Made by a program: the position numbers and the translations under genes. A model generated the notes under the pieces. The model was not told the origin of the DNA and searched no databases. It worked only from the letters and a program-made list of their open reading frames with translations. A stretch of 29,437 bases of DNA from a virus, in IMG/VR virus record IMGVR_UViG_3300034272_000285, positions 1-29,437 of that record; one strand, written 5' to 3'. Positions 1 through 6,514 of this stretch are shown in pieces; position 1 is the first letter of the stretch, and the number at the start of each line of letters is the position of its first letter.

Positions 1-1424
1 CTGTCATTGATAAAAGAGGAGACCAGTATTTTGATCTTGACTTTATTCAGTTTAACATTGACTATCCAGTAACATCAAAAACAATTGCAATAGAAACTGA
101 TCCAGTTGACTGGACATACGCAGAACTTGCAAACGAATACGGTCTGCCAGTTCAAAGAACTTATGAGTCACTTGACAATTATTTGTTTACTGGATATAAC
201 GATTACGAAGATCTTAAAAATAAAATAGCAAAAGATTATAGATATGATACAGACGGAGCAATTGTAAAAAGTTATGTAACTTTTCAATACACTGAACTAG
301 GAGCAAATGCAACACCATTCTATTTTACAAAAACAGAAAGACCATCTAGGAATGGCATACTAGTTCCTGGCACAGACTGGATGACAACAAAATATGAGGT
401 TGTAGATAATATGATTATTTATCCTCCTTCAGGCGTAGACTTTAATGATCTTTCTATTGTCACACATATTGATATGAACATTAAAGATTCAGATATTGGG
501 AATGTTATTATTAAAAAACTCTCTTATGCCTCACAAGCATTAAACGAATCTGACGCAAGTCCAATCGGAACAAGGTTTGGAACTCCTATTTATCCTTATA
601 CAAAAACAGGAATCTATTATGATTTTAAAAAGCAAAACCCATTCTCGATATATAGTGGGTCATCATCATACCTTTACCTAACTAAGACAAGCGGAATACA
701 GGTTAGAGGAAAGTATGATCCACTAGTAAACAGAGGTCTTTTGATTCCTATCAACACTAGCAGAGCAGATGATTTTAAAGCAATCGCAATGCAGATGGCC
801 GTTAGATTTGATGGAGACTATTTTCCCTACGCACCTACACAAATATTTGAGATAGAAAGCAAAACAGCATATATAAAATTCTATATGGTTGCAAGCGATC
901 CAAGCGGAAGAAGAGCAAAGATTTATGCAATAGATGCAAAGACTGGCTTGGTTCAGAATGGCATAGGTTTTTATTGGAATGGAAAGGTCGTTAAAGAGCC
1001 AGTTCTAACTCTTCAAGAGTGGGGATTCTTGGGTATAAGTTTTGCCGATAGTCTAATCTTCTCATCTTTCGAGGGAGCAATCAGACTAACAGGGCCACTG
1101 CTATTTAATAGTATTTCATACTATCAGTCAACAAACCTACAAGAAGTTCAGAACGTTTCAGACAGACCATGGTTTAGGGTTAAGGTTTTATCTGGCTCTG
1201 TTCTAGACTGGGAATTTTGGGATTCTCCTTCGTTTAACTGGAATAAGGTTCTTGTTTTAGCAGAAAAGAGTTTTTATGGGGTCAATCCAGCAGAGGTTTA
1301 CAAGAGTTATACGGGAACTAATAAGTTGATTGTTGGCGATGATACCCCCGTAACGTTAAAGGATTACGGATATTCTGTGTATACGGATATTAACTGGGTC
1401 AAATACGTTGTTGATCCAGTATGA
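1..1424 (+). CDS. Large LamG-like virion/minor tail protein, 5' end cut by window edge
   Basis: The reading frame is open from base 3, so the gene starts upstream of the window; 473 residues are visible and TTG 183 need not be the start. The visible part is rich in aromatic, Gly, Ser and Thr residues with alternating beta-type patterns. Around residues 270-370 (window numbering) a run including AIAMQMAVRFDGDYF, KIYAIDAKTG and GIGFYWNGK resembles a concanavalin/LamG-like jelly roll, as seen in phage tail-tip and adhesion proteins. No enzyme motif or membrane segment is visible. The stop is TGA, and a small gene with its own promoter follows at once. All arginine codons I checked are AGA or AGG, unlike the major capsid gene. 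Its place before the portal gene, away from the other tail-tip genes, is unusual. The family call is by general resemblance; virion protein is likely, exact role unknown. Confidence 0.6.
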   Translation, partial: VIDKRGDQYFDLDFIQFNIDYPVTSKTIAIETDPVDWTYAELANEYGLPVQRTYESLDNYLFTGYNDYEDLKNKIAKDYRYDTDGAIVKSYVTFQYTELGANATPFYFTKTERPSRNGILVPGTDWMTTKYEVVDNMIIYPPSGVDFNDLSIVTHIDMNIKDSDIGNVIIKKLSYASQALNESDASPIGTRFGTPIYPYTKTGIYYDFKKQNPFSIYSGSSSYLYLTKTSGIQVRGKYDPLVNRGLLIPINTSRADDFKAIAMQMAVRFDGDYFPYAPTQIFEIESKTAYIKFYMVASDPSGRRAKIYAIDAKTGLVQNGIGFYWNGKVVKEPVLTLQEWGFLGISFADSLIFSSFEGAIRLTGPLLFNSISYYQSTNLQEVQNVSDRPWFRVKVLSGSVLDWEFWDSPSFNWNKVLVLAEKSFYGVNPAEVYKSYTGTNKLIVGDDTPVTLKDYGYSVYTDINWVKYVVDPV

Positions 1425-1435
1425 TATGGTATACT
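1408..1435 (+). promoter_or_regulatory. Extended -10 promoter giving a probable leaderless transcript
   Basis: TGG followed by TATACT (hexamer 1430-1435) forms an extended -10 element. A weak -35, TTGTTG at 1408-1413, lies 16 bases upstream. The expected start of transcription, about seven bases past the hexamer, falls at 1442-1443, next to ATG 1443. No Shine-Dalgarno sequence precedes the ATG. The same arrangement recurs at 9930-9945 and 27302-27317. Confidence 0.55.
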
Positions 1436-1442
1436 TGTGGTT

Positions 1443-1829
1443 ATGGATTCTTTAATTAACCCAAAAACTGGTGAACCAATTGTAAAAAACGTTAGACGAC
1501 AAGTCATTGAAAAGAACTATGACTGGGGTCTTTATGTGTATAAAAAGGCAAACGGCAAGTGGTTCACAGATGGCAATGGCTCTGTGCTTAACATTCCTTC
1601 AGATAAAAATGATATTTCAAGAATGGCAGAACTCAAAAAGACTGCCATGCACTATGGAGATCCAGGAGATGGCACATGTGTATTTGTTCCAGGACTAACA
1701 AGAGTTTCTGAAGAAGAGTATTCTGAGCAAGTTGATAGATTAAATGCTGGGCTTATTCCTTCTCTAAATGACCTTGGAGCAGTACAGGCAGCCAAGGACA
1801 CTATTGCTAAATATGGAGATGAGGAGTAA
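1443..1829 (+). CDS. Small conserved-type phage protein of unknown function (between tail-like gene and portal)
   Basis: A 128-residue soluble protein (130 if GTG 1437 is used). I prefer ATG 1443 because a TATACT -10 box ends at 1435 and puts the transcription start at the ATG, and because no ribosome binding site serves either start. The sequence starts MDSLINPKTGEPI, continues with a compact Trp/Tyr-rich stretch (YDWGLYVYKKANGKWF) and ends in a charged helical tail. No signal peptide, membrane segment or catalytic motif is visible. It ends three bases before the portal start, so it is probably translated together with the portal. Its position suggests a head or packaging accessory role, but that is inference; I do not recognise the family. 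Confidence 0.7.
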   Translation: MDSLINPKTGEPIVKNVRRQVIEKNYDWGLYVYKKANGKWFTDGNGSVLNIPSDKNDISRMAELKKTAMHYGDPGDGTCVFVPGLTRVSEEEYSEQVDRLNAGLIPSLNDLGAVQAAKDTIAKYGDEE

Positions 1830-1831
1830 TC

Positions 1832-3424
1832 ATGGAAGACAACGATTATGAAATCCACGCAAGAATTGATGATGCAATAAAGAAGGATGATACATTTTCA
1901 AAGTCAGATCCGTTCAATGGTAACTGGGACACACTAAAATCTCTTGATGGACTAGAAGCAAATTTTAAAAGACGCATAAGCAGATCTTCAACCAAAATGG
2001 TTGAGCCAACAACACAATATACAACCGCAGCATTGGCTGGAAAAAGCGGTATTGATGGAGCACAATCAAAAGAAATAAACCCAGGCCTAGTGTATGTAAA
2101 CGGATATGGAATGTTTGATGTTATTACACCACCATGGAACCTTTATGAATTAGCAAACTACTATGACACTTCATTTGCAAACCACGCAGCAATTGATGCT
2201 AAGGTAGAGAACATTGTTGGACTTGGTTATGAGTTCAAGGTTTCTCAAAGAACAATGATGAGACTTGAGTCATCAGAAGATAACAGTGCAACACAGAAGG
2301 CAAGAAAGAGAATTGAAAGAACAAAGATTGAAGCAAGAGACTGGCTAGAGTCACTTAATGACGATGACTCATTTACAGCCACAATGGAAAAGGTTTACAC
2401 AGACCTACAGTCAACTGGAAATGGTTACCTAGAAATTGGTAGAACTACTCGTGGAGAAATTGGGTACGTTGGACATATACCATCAACAACAATGCGAGTT
2501 AGAAGACTAAAAGATGGATACGTTCAAATCATTGGAAACAAGATTGTTTACTTCCGTAACTTTGGTGCAAAGAATCAAAATCCACTAACAACAGATGCTA
2601 GACCAAACGAGATTATTCACTTTAAGCAGTACTCACCTCTCAACACATTCTACGGAGTGCCAGACATCATGTCGGCTATCAACTCACTACACGGAGACTC
2701 ACTTGCTTCACAATACAATATTGACTACTTTGCAAACAAGGCAGTCCCAAGATATGTTGTAACACTAAAGGGTGCAAAACTTTCTGGAGATGCAGAAGAT
2801 AAGATGTTCCGATTCTTGCAGACAAATCTCAGAGGGCAGTCACACAGAACGCTATATATTCCACTTCCAGGTGATAGCGAAAATAACAAAGTCGAATTCA
2901 AGATGGAGCCCATCGAAGACGGTATACAGGACGGCTCATTTAAAGAGTATCGTAAGCAAAACCGTGATGACATCCTGGTAGCACATCAGGTACCACTGTC
3001 TAAACTTGGAGGTGGCGATTCTGGATCTATAGCAGCAGCACTTGCACAGGATCGTACCTTTAAGGAGCAGGTTGCAAGACCAGCACAGAGACAACTTGAA
3101 AAAATGATCAACAAGATTATTCGTGAAAAGACAGATATCATTGAGTTTGTATTTAACGAGTTGACACTGACAGATGAGATTGCCCAGTCTCAAATTCTTG
3201 AAAGATACGTTAAGAATCAGATCATGACTCCTAACGAGGCAAGAGTTGTTTTGGACATGCCACAAAGAGATGGCGGAGATGATGTCCTAGACCTCAAGCC
3301 AGAAGCAGCAGCAGAGGCAACCACGACAAGAGCAAGAGACGCCGAAAGAACAAACAATAACTCTGACAGTTCATCGACTGTCGCTGGACGAAACCCAAAG
3401 GGTGAAGGAAGAAAAACTCCTTAA
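1832..3424 (+). CDS. Portal protein
   Basis: The portal forms the dodecameric ring at the head vertex through which DNA enters and leaves and on which the procapsid and neck assemble. At 530 residues it is within the usual portal range. Family signs are the middle segment NIDYFANKAVPRYVV near residue 296, the following beta-rich part with YIPLPGD, and a C-terminal part with DDILVAHQVPLSKLGG and TPNEARVVLDMP, as in PBSX/HK97-type portals (Phage_portal superfamily). The last 35 or so residues are a disordered Ser/Asn/Arg tail. ATG 1832 sits just after the previous stop with GATGAGGAG as binding site. The protease gene follows 52 bases on. Order portal-protease-capsid is the standard head module, which supports the call strongly. 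Confidence 0.9.
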   Translation: MEDNDYEIHARIDDAIKKDDTFSKSDPFNGNWDTLKSLDGLEANFKRRISRSSTKMVEPTTQYTTAALAGKSGIDGAQSKEINPGLVYVNGYGMFDVITPPWNLYELANYYDTSFANHAAIDAKVENIVGLGYEFKVSQRTMMRLESSEDNSATQKARKRIERTKIEARDWLESLNDDDSFTATMEKVYTDLQSTGNGYLEIGRTTRGEIGYVGHIPSTTMRVRRLKDGYVQIIGNKIVYFRNFGAKNQNPLTTDARPNEIIHFKQYSPLNTFYGVPDIMSAINSLHGDSLASQYNIDYFANKAVPRYVVTLKGAKLSGDAEDKMFRFLQTNLRGQSHRTLYIPLPGDSENNKVEFKMEPIEDGIQDGSFKEYRKQNRDDILVAHQVPLSKLGGGDSGSIAAALAQDRTFKEQVARPAQRQLEKMINKIIREKTDIIEFVFNELTLTDEIAQSQILERYVKNQIMTPNEARVVLDMPQRDGGDDVLDLKPEAAAEATTTRARDAERTNNNSDSSSTVAGRNPKGEGRKTP

Positions 3425-3442
3425 TGTCCAATTTGTCCACAA

Positions 3443-3451
3443 TGTGATACT
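3443..3451 (+). promoter_or_regulatory. Candidate promoter for the protease/scaffold/capsid group
   Basis: TGT followed by GATACT (3446-3451) matches the extended -10 pattern seen elsewhere in the window. It lies in the 52-base gap between portal and protease genes. Transcription would start near 3458, giving a leader of about 19 bases that holds the GGAGGG ribosome binding site at 3462-3467. No good -35 is visible. Confidence 0.4.
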
Positions 3452-3476
3452 TATATAAAATGGAGGGTATAATATA

Positions 3477-4814
3477 ATGGTGAGCAATATATCCAAGGCC
3501 CATTGGAACTCAGATGGGGAAAATTTACGTCTTTCCATGCCACTTACTAAGGTGGACAAGGAGCGTAGAATCGTTTCTGGATTTGCATCTTTAGACAATA
3601 TTGATAAGCAAGATGATATTGTAACAGCAGAAGCATCAATGGATGCATTTGCAAAATTCCGAGGGAACATCAGAGAAATGCATCAGCCACTAGCAGTAGG
3701 CAAGATGGTCTCATTCAAAGCAGATAAGTATTTTGATCCAGAATCAAAGAAGTTTTATAACGGAGTATTTGTATCAGCATATGTTTCAAAGGGTGCACAA
3801 GATACTTGGGAAAAAGTTCTAGACGGAACACTAACTGGTTTTTCTATTGGTGGACGTATGAACAAGTGGGACGAAGGGTTTGACGAGAAGTCAGATAAAG
3901 CAATTAGAATTATTAAGCAATATGATTTAGTTGAGTTGAGTCTTGTAGATTCCCCAGCAAATCAATTTGCAAACATCGTATCTGTTGAAAAGGTAGATGG
4001 AGTAGATATCATTAAGGGCGACGAGACAGTTCTAGAAAATGTTTTTTATGACAAGGAATCAGGACTTGTAATGGTTTCAGAAAATGAGTCAGAGGTAAGC
4101 CCAACTACTGGTGAGCAAATGGAAAATATAGGTTTCGTTGAAAAAACAGATAATGAAAAGACAGACATGATAAAATTCTTAGTTGATAGTGCTAAAGGCA
4201 TTAATACTTCTAAGATTAACAAGGAGGTACAACCTATGACAAAATCAAAAACACAAGTTGAAAAGACAGATGTAGTTGAAGATGTTGTGGTCGCTCCAGA
4301 GGCAGATGCATCAGTTGCAGAAGTTACTGAGGAAGTTGCTAAGGCAGAAGAGGTTGAGACAGCAGATGTTGTCAAGACTGATGAAGTTGTAGCAGAAGAG
4401 ATTGTAAAAGCAGAAGATGCTGAAGCAGTCGAGGCAGTAACAGAAGCAGTTGTAGAAGTATCTAAGTCAGAAGAGGTAATTGCAGAAGCAGTTACTGAAA
4501 TGAAAAATACTCTAGAATCAGCCTTTAGCGATCTAGTGTCAACAGTAAAGTCTTTGCAAGCAGAAGTAGAACTTCTTAAGTCTTCAAAGGTTGATGTTGA
4601 TACAGTAAAGGATTCATTTGCAGCAGTTGCAAAAGATATTGCAGCAGTATCAAATGAGTTTAATGAATTTGGAAAACGAGTAGACGCTGTGGAAGCAGAC
4701 ACCGCATTCCGAAAGTCTGGAGATATCGGCGATATCTTTCAGAATCAACCTGAAACGGTTGAAAAATCCCTATGGGGCGGTAGTTTCCTCAAAACAGCCG
4801 ATCTATTCAAATGA
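3477..4814 (+). CDS. Prohead maturation protease with fused C-terminal scaffold
   Basis: A 445-residue protein with two parts. Residues about 18-175 look like the HK97-type prohead protease (the S78/U35 group), which cleaves scaffold and capsid proteins during head maturation. Candidate catalytic positions are His69 in REMHQP and Ser123 in TGFSIGGRM, with the family-type motif LVELSLVDSPAN (Glu153 a possible third member). The region from about 254 on is acidic and Ala/Val/Glu-rich, with a predicted coiled coil near residues 340-410 and a terminal LWGGSFLKTADLF, typical of scaffolding proteins. An in-frame ATG with a perfect binding site at 4236 would give that part on its own. ATG 3477 has GGAGGG nine bases upstream. 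The stop overlaps an ATG at 4811 that I do not think is used. The major capsid gene follows, as expected for this module. Confidence 0.88.
   Translation: MVSNISKAHWNSDGENLRLSMPLTKVDKERRIVSGFASLDNIDKQDDIVTAEASMDAFAKFRGNIREMHQPLAVGKMVSFKADKYFDPESKKFYNGVFVSAYVSKGAQDTWEKVLDGTLTGFSIGGRMNKWDEGFDEKSDKAIRIIKQYDLVELSLVDSPANQFANIVSVEKVDGVDIIKGDETVLENVFYDKESGLVMVSENESEVSPTTGEQMENIGFVEKTDNEKTDMIKFLVDSAKGINTSKINKEVQPMTKSKTQVEKTDVVEDVVVAPEADASVAEVTEEVAKAEEVETADVVKTDEVVAEEIVKAEDAEAVEAVTEAVVEVSKSEEVIAEAVTEMKNTLESAFSDLVSTVKSLQAEVELLKSSKVDVDTVKDSFAAVAKDIAAVSNEFNEFGKRVDAVEADTAFRKSGDIGDIFQNQPETVEKSLWGGSFLKTADLFK
4221..4228 (+). promoter_or_regulatory. Internal Shine-Dalgarno for the nested scaffold
   Basis: AAGGAGGT is an exact match to the anti-Shine-Dalgarno core and lies seven bases before an in-frame ATG at 4236, inside the protease reading frame. 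Such a match at correct spacing within a coding region is unlikely to be accidental, given that the boundary also separates the protease domain from the scaffold-like part. Confidence 0.75.
4236..4814 (+). CDS. Nested in-frame scaffolding protein (internal start in the protease gene)
   Basis: Translation from ATG 4236 (codon 254 of the protease frame) would give a separate 192-residue protein beginning MTKSKTQVEKTDVVEDVV. It would be acidic, with repeated EVV/AEEV/KAEE segments, a likely coiled coil, and a C-terminal tail that could bind the capsid protein. This is the arrangement known from lambda, where scaffold Nu3 is made from an internal start in protease gene C. Making scaffold in excess over protease fits the need for many scaffold copies per head. 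The major capsid protein here has no obvious fused scaffold (delta) domain, so a separate scaffold is expected. The start is inferred from the binding site alone. Confidence 0.7.
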   Translation: MTKSKTQVEKTDVVEDVVVAPEADASVAEVTEEVAKAEEVETADVVKTDEVVAEEIVKAEDAEAVEAVTEAVVEVSKSEEVIAEAVTEMKNTLESAFSDLVSTVKSLQAEVELLKSSKVDVDTVKDSFAAVAKDIAAVSNEFNEFGKRVDAVEADTAFRKSGDIGDIFQNQPETVEKSLWGGSFLKTADLFK

Positions 4815-4824
4815 ACAAATCACT

Positions 4825-4833
4825 AGGAGGTGA
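4825..4833 (+). promoter_or_regulatory. Strong Shine-Dalgarno that decides the major capsid start
   Basis: AGGAGGTGA extends the match to the 16S rRNA tail on both sides of the GGAGG core and sits seven bases (core to ATG) before ATG 4838. It favours 4838 over the upstream in-frame ATG 4811, which overlaps the protease stop and has no binding site. Confidence 0.75.
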
Positions 4834-4837
4834 CAAT

Positions 4838-5971
4838 ATGTCAGAAGAAATAATCAAAAACCAGCCAGGCGCTGCAGGAGATCTAGGTGGAACAACACCA
4901 GGACTTTATCAGGGTCAAGGTGCTTTCGCATCAGGTGGAATTGGTGGAGTATCAAACCCAGGAGCAGACACACTGGGCAACATTCCAACAGCAACTCTTG
5001 GATCAACAAGCGGAGCAAACGCTGTTAACCCTAGTGGTTCAGCCGCTTCTGGAATTTTGCGCCCCGAGCAGGCACGTCGTTTTATCGACTATGTTTGGGA
5101 TGCAACAGTATTAGCAAAGGATGGCCGTCGTGTAACAATGAAGGCTAATTCTATGGAACTTGAGAAGGTAAACGTCGGTGAGCGTGTAATTCGTGCAGCA
5201 GCGCAAGCAGTTGGTAACTACACAAACACAGGTGCAACATTCTCTAAGGTCGAACTTACTACCAAGAAGATTCGTCTTGATTGGGAAGTAACAGCAGAAT
5301 CATTGGAAGATGGTGTAGAAGGTGACGCTCTAGAAGATCACTTGGTACGCTTGATGACCAACGCATTCGCAAATGATATCGAAGATCTCGCTATCAATGG
5401 TGATGGTGCAACAGGAGCATTCTTGTCAATCATGCCAGGCTTTATCAACAAGGTAAAGACAAACGGAGATGCACATGAGTCAGTAGTGACCGTAGCAGAT
5501 AATGCTTGGACACCTGATGTAATGCAGGGCATCATCAATGCAATGCCACGTAAGTACCGTGCACTTAAGAACAATCTTAAGTTCTACGCAGGTACAGATG
5601 CATTCGGTGGAATCGTTAAGAACAACGGTACACTTGCTGATGCAGTAGCAGAAGCATTTGCTGGACAGGTCCCAGGATCAACCCAGGCAAACCGCCAGTC
5701 ATACCTTGATGGTATCGGACAGACATTCGGTGGAGCACGTACAACACGTGTTCTCGGAATTGAAGTTCAGGAAGTTCCTTACTACCCAGCAGGCTATATC
5801 GATTTGACATTCCCTGCAAACCGTGTATGGGGATTCCAGAGAGATATCACTGTAAACCGTGAGTACGTAGCGAAGAAGGATACAATTGAATACACTGTAT
5901 TCGTTCGCTTCGGTATCAACTGGGAAGAAGAGGATGCAATCGCATTCGCTGACGCTGCAGCAGACGCATAG
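4838..5971 (+). CDS. Major capsid protein (HK97 fold)
   Basis: A 377-residue protein that would build the icosahedral shell. After a 70-residue Gly/Ser/Ala-rich arm comes a region starting RPEQARRFIDYVWDATVLA, then a long helix-type segment (EGDALEDHLVRLMTNAFAND), the A-domain with KNNLKFYAGTDAFGG, and a C-terminal part with VWGFQRDITVNREY. This order fits HK97-fold capsid proteins of siphoviruses. The start is ATG 4838 with a strong binding site; starting at 4811 would only add nine residues. Codon use marks it as highly expressed: 17 of 18 arginines are CGT or CGC, against AGA/AGG in the neighbours. A hairpin terminator follows the stop. The N-terminal arm may be trimmed by the protease, which is inference. 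Confidence 0.9.
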   Translation: MSEEIIKNQPGAAGDLGGTTPGLYQGQGAFASGGIGGVSNPGADTLGNIPTATLGSTSGANAVNPSGSAASGILRPEQARRFIDYVWDATVLAKDGRRVTMKANSMELEKVNVGERVIRAAAQAVGNYTNTGATFSKVELTTKKIRLDWEVTAESLEDGVEGDALEDHLVRLMTNAFANDIEDLAINGDGATGAFLSIMPGFINKVKTNGDAHESVVTVADNAWTPDVMQGIINAMPRKYRALKNNLKFYAGTDAFGGIVKNNGTLADAVAEAFAGQVPGSTQANRQSYLDGIGQTFGGARTTRVLGIEVQEVPYYPAGYIDLTFPANRVWGFQRDITVNREYVAKKDTIEYTVFVRFGINWEEEDAIAFADAAADA

Positions 5972-5992
5972 TCTGTAAACAGTACCTTTAAT

Positions 5993-6030
5993 GGGGGGCG
6001 GGAGTTCACTCTCCTGTCCCCCTTAATACT
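5993..6030 (+). terminator. Hairpin terminator after the major capsid gene
   Basis: Bases 5993-6004 pair with 6011-6022 (12 pairs, two of them G-T wobbles) around a six-base loop. The run of Gs pairs with the run of Cs. The tail is TTAATACTTTAATG, so the T-run is weak and termination may be partial. It lies 22 bases past the capsid stop and just before a promoter. Confidence 0.65.
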
Positions 6031-6034
6031 TTAA

Positions 6035-6043
6035 TGATATAAT
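6035..6043 (+). promoter_or_regulatory. Extended -10 promoter for the neck genes
   Basis: TGA followed by a consensus TATAAT (6038-6043) lies directly after the capsid terminator. Transcription would start near 6050, at the edge of the AAGGAGG binding site (6050-6056), giving a leader of only about 12 bases before ATG 6062. No -35 is recognisable. Confidence 0.6.
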
Positions 6044-6061
6044 ACAAATAAGGAGGATACA

Positions 6062-6508
6062 ATGGAAAATAATGATTACAACAAGCCATTTTCAGTAGAA
6101 AATGTAGAAGAGCCAGCACACGTTGAAGCCCCAGTGGTCGAGACACCAGCAGAGCCAGTAGCAGAGCCAGTCGTAGAGCCAGTAGTTGATGCACCAGTTG
6201 AGGTAGCAGTCGAATCAGCAGTTGTCGAAGCACCACCAGCAGAAGAGCCAGTTCAATCACTAGGATTTACAGAAACAGGTGCTATTGGATCAATGGCAGC
6301 AGATGGTCCAAAGAAAGATATTAAGCCAGCAAAGGATCTTGGAGACAAGGTCGCTATCTACTCAACAAGCAATGTTCGTTGGGAAGAAGCAAATGGAGCA
6401 GTTTACAAGGGTGTTAATATTGTAACAAAGGATCAAGCAGACAAGTGGCTAACCCGTGCACATGTTCGCTTAGCAACAACCGAAGAAGTACAAAAGGCTG
6501 TAAGGTAA
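6062..6508 (+). CDS. Small virion-associated protein with a Glu-Pro-Val repeat arm
   Basis: A 148-residue protein in two halves. Residues 15-65 are a low-complexity arm made of EPV, AEPV and APVE units, probably disordered. Residues 90-148 form a compact domain with KVAIYSTSNVRWEEANG, YKGVNIVTKDQADKWL and AHVRLATTEEVQKA. I recognise this domain style from small proteins encoded next to the capsid gene in actinophages, but no function is firmly known to me. It has its own promoter and a perfect AAGGAGG site. Between capsid and adaptor genes, a head decoration or neck role is plausible. The repeat arm could act as a flexible tether. That is inference. Confidence 0.8.
   Translation: MENNDYNKPFSVENVEEPAHVEAPVVETPAEPVAEPVVEPVVDAPVEVAVESAVVEAPPAEEPVQSLGFTETGAIGSMAADGPKKDIKPAKDLGDKVAIYSTSNVRWEEANGAVYKGVNIVTKDQADKWLTRAHVRLATTEEVQKAVR
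6148..6192 (+). repeat. Degenerate tandem repeat coding for AEPV/VEPV units
   Basis: Copies of a 12-base unit, GCAGAGCCAGTA with variants such as GTAGAGCCAGTA, occur back to back and code for alternating Ala/Val-Glu-Pro-Val. Looser copies continue to about 6250. It is a coding repeat in the arm of the small virion protein and could expand or contract by slippage. Confidence 0.6.
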
Positions 6509-6514
6509 TTTGGC

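Noticed and set aside
3161-3189. TTGACA at 3161 inside the portal gene as a promoter
   Set aside because: No -10-like hexamer at 15-19 bases.
3468-3480. TATAAT at 3468-3473 as a second leaderless promoter for the protease, starting at GTG 3480
   Set aside because: It is not preceded by TGN, and it forms the spacer of a good GGAGGG ribosome binding site for ATG 3477, which explains the gene better.
4046-4702. 218-codon open frame on the minus strand across the scaffold region
   Set aside because: Its Ser/Thr/Ala-rich content is the mirror of the GCA/GAA/GTA-rich scaffold codons; it has no ribosome binding site and the + strand gene is well supported.
4759-4786. TTGAAA-16-TAGTTT before the capsid gene as its promoter
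   Set aside because: The -10 match is poor and there is no TGN; the capsid gene could be read from the upstream promoter.
4811-4837. ATG 4811 as start of the capsid gene
   Set aside because: It overlaps the protease stop and has no binding site, whereas 4838 has AGGAGGTGA at good spacing.
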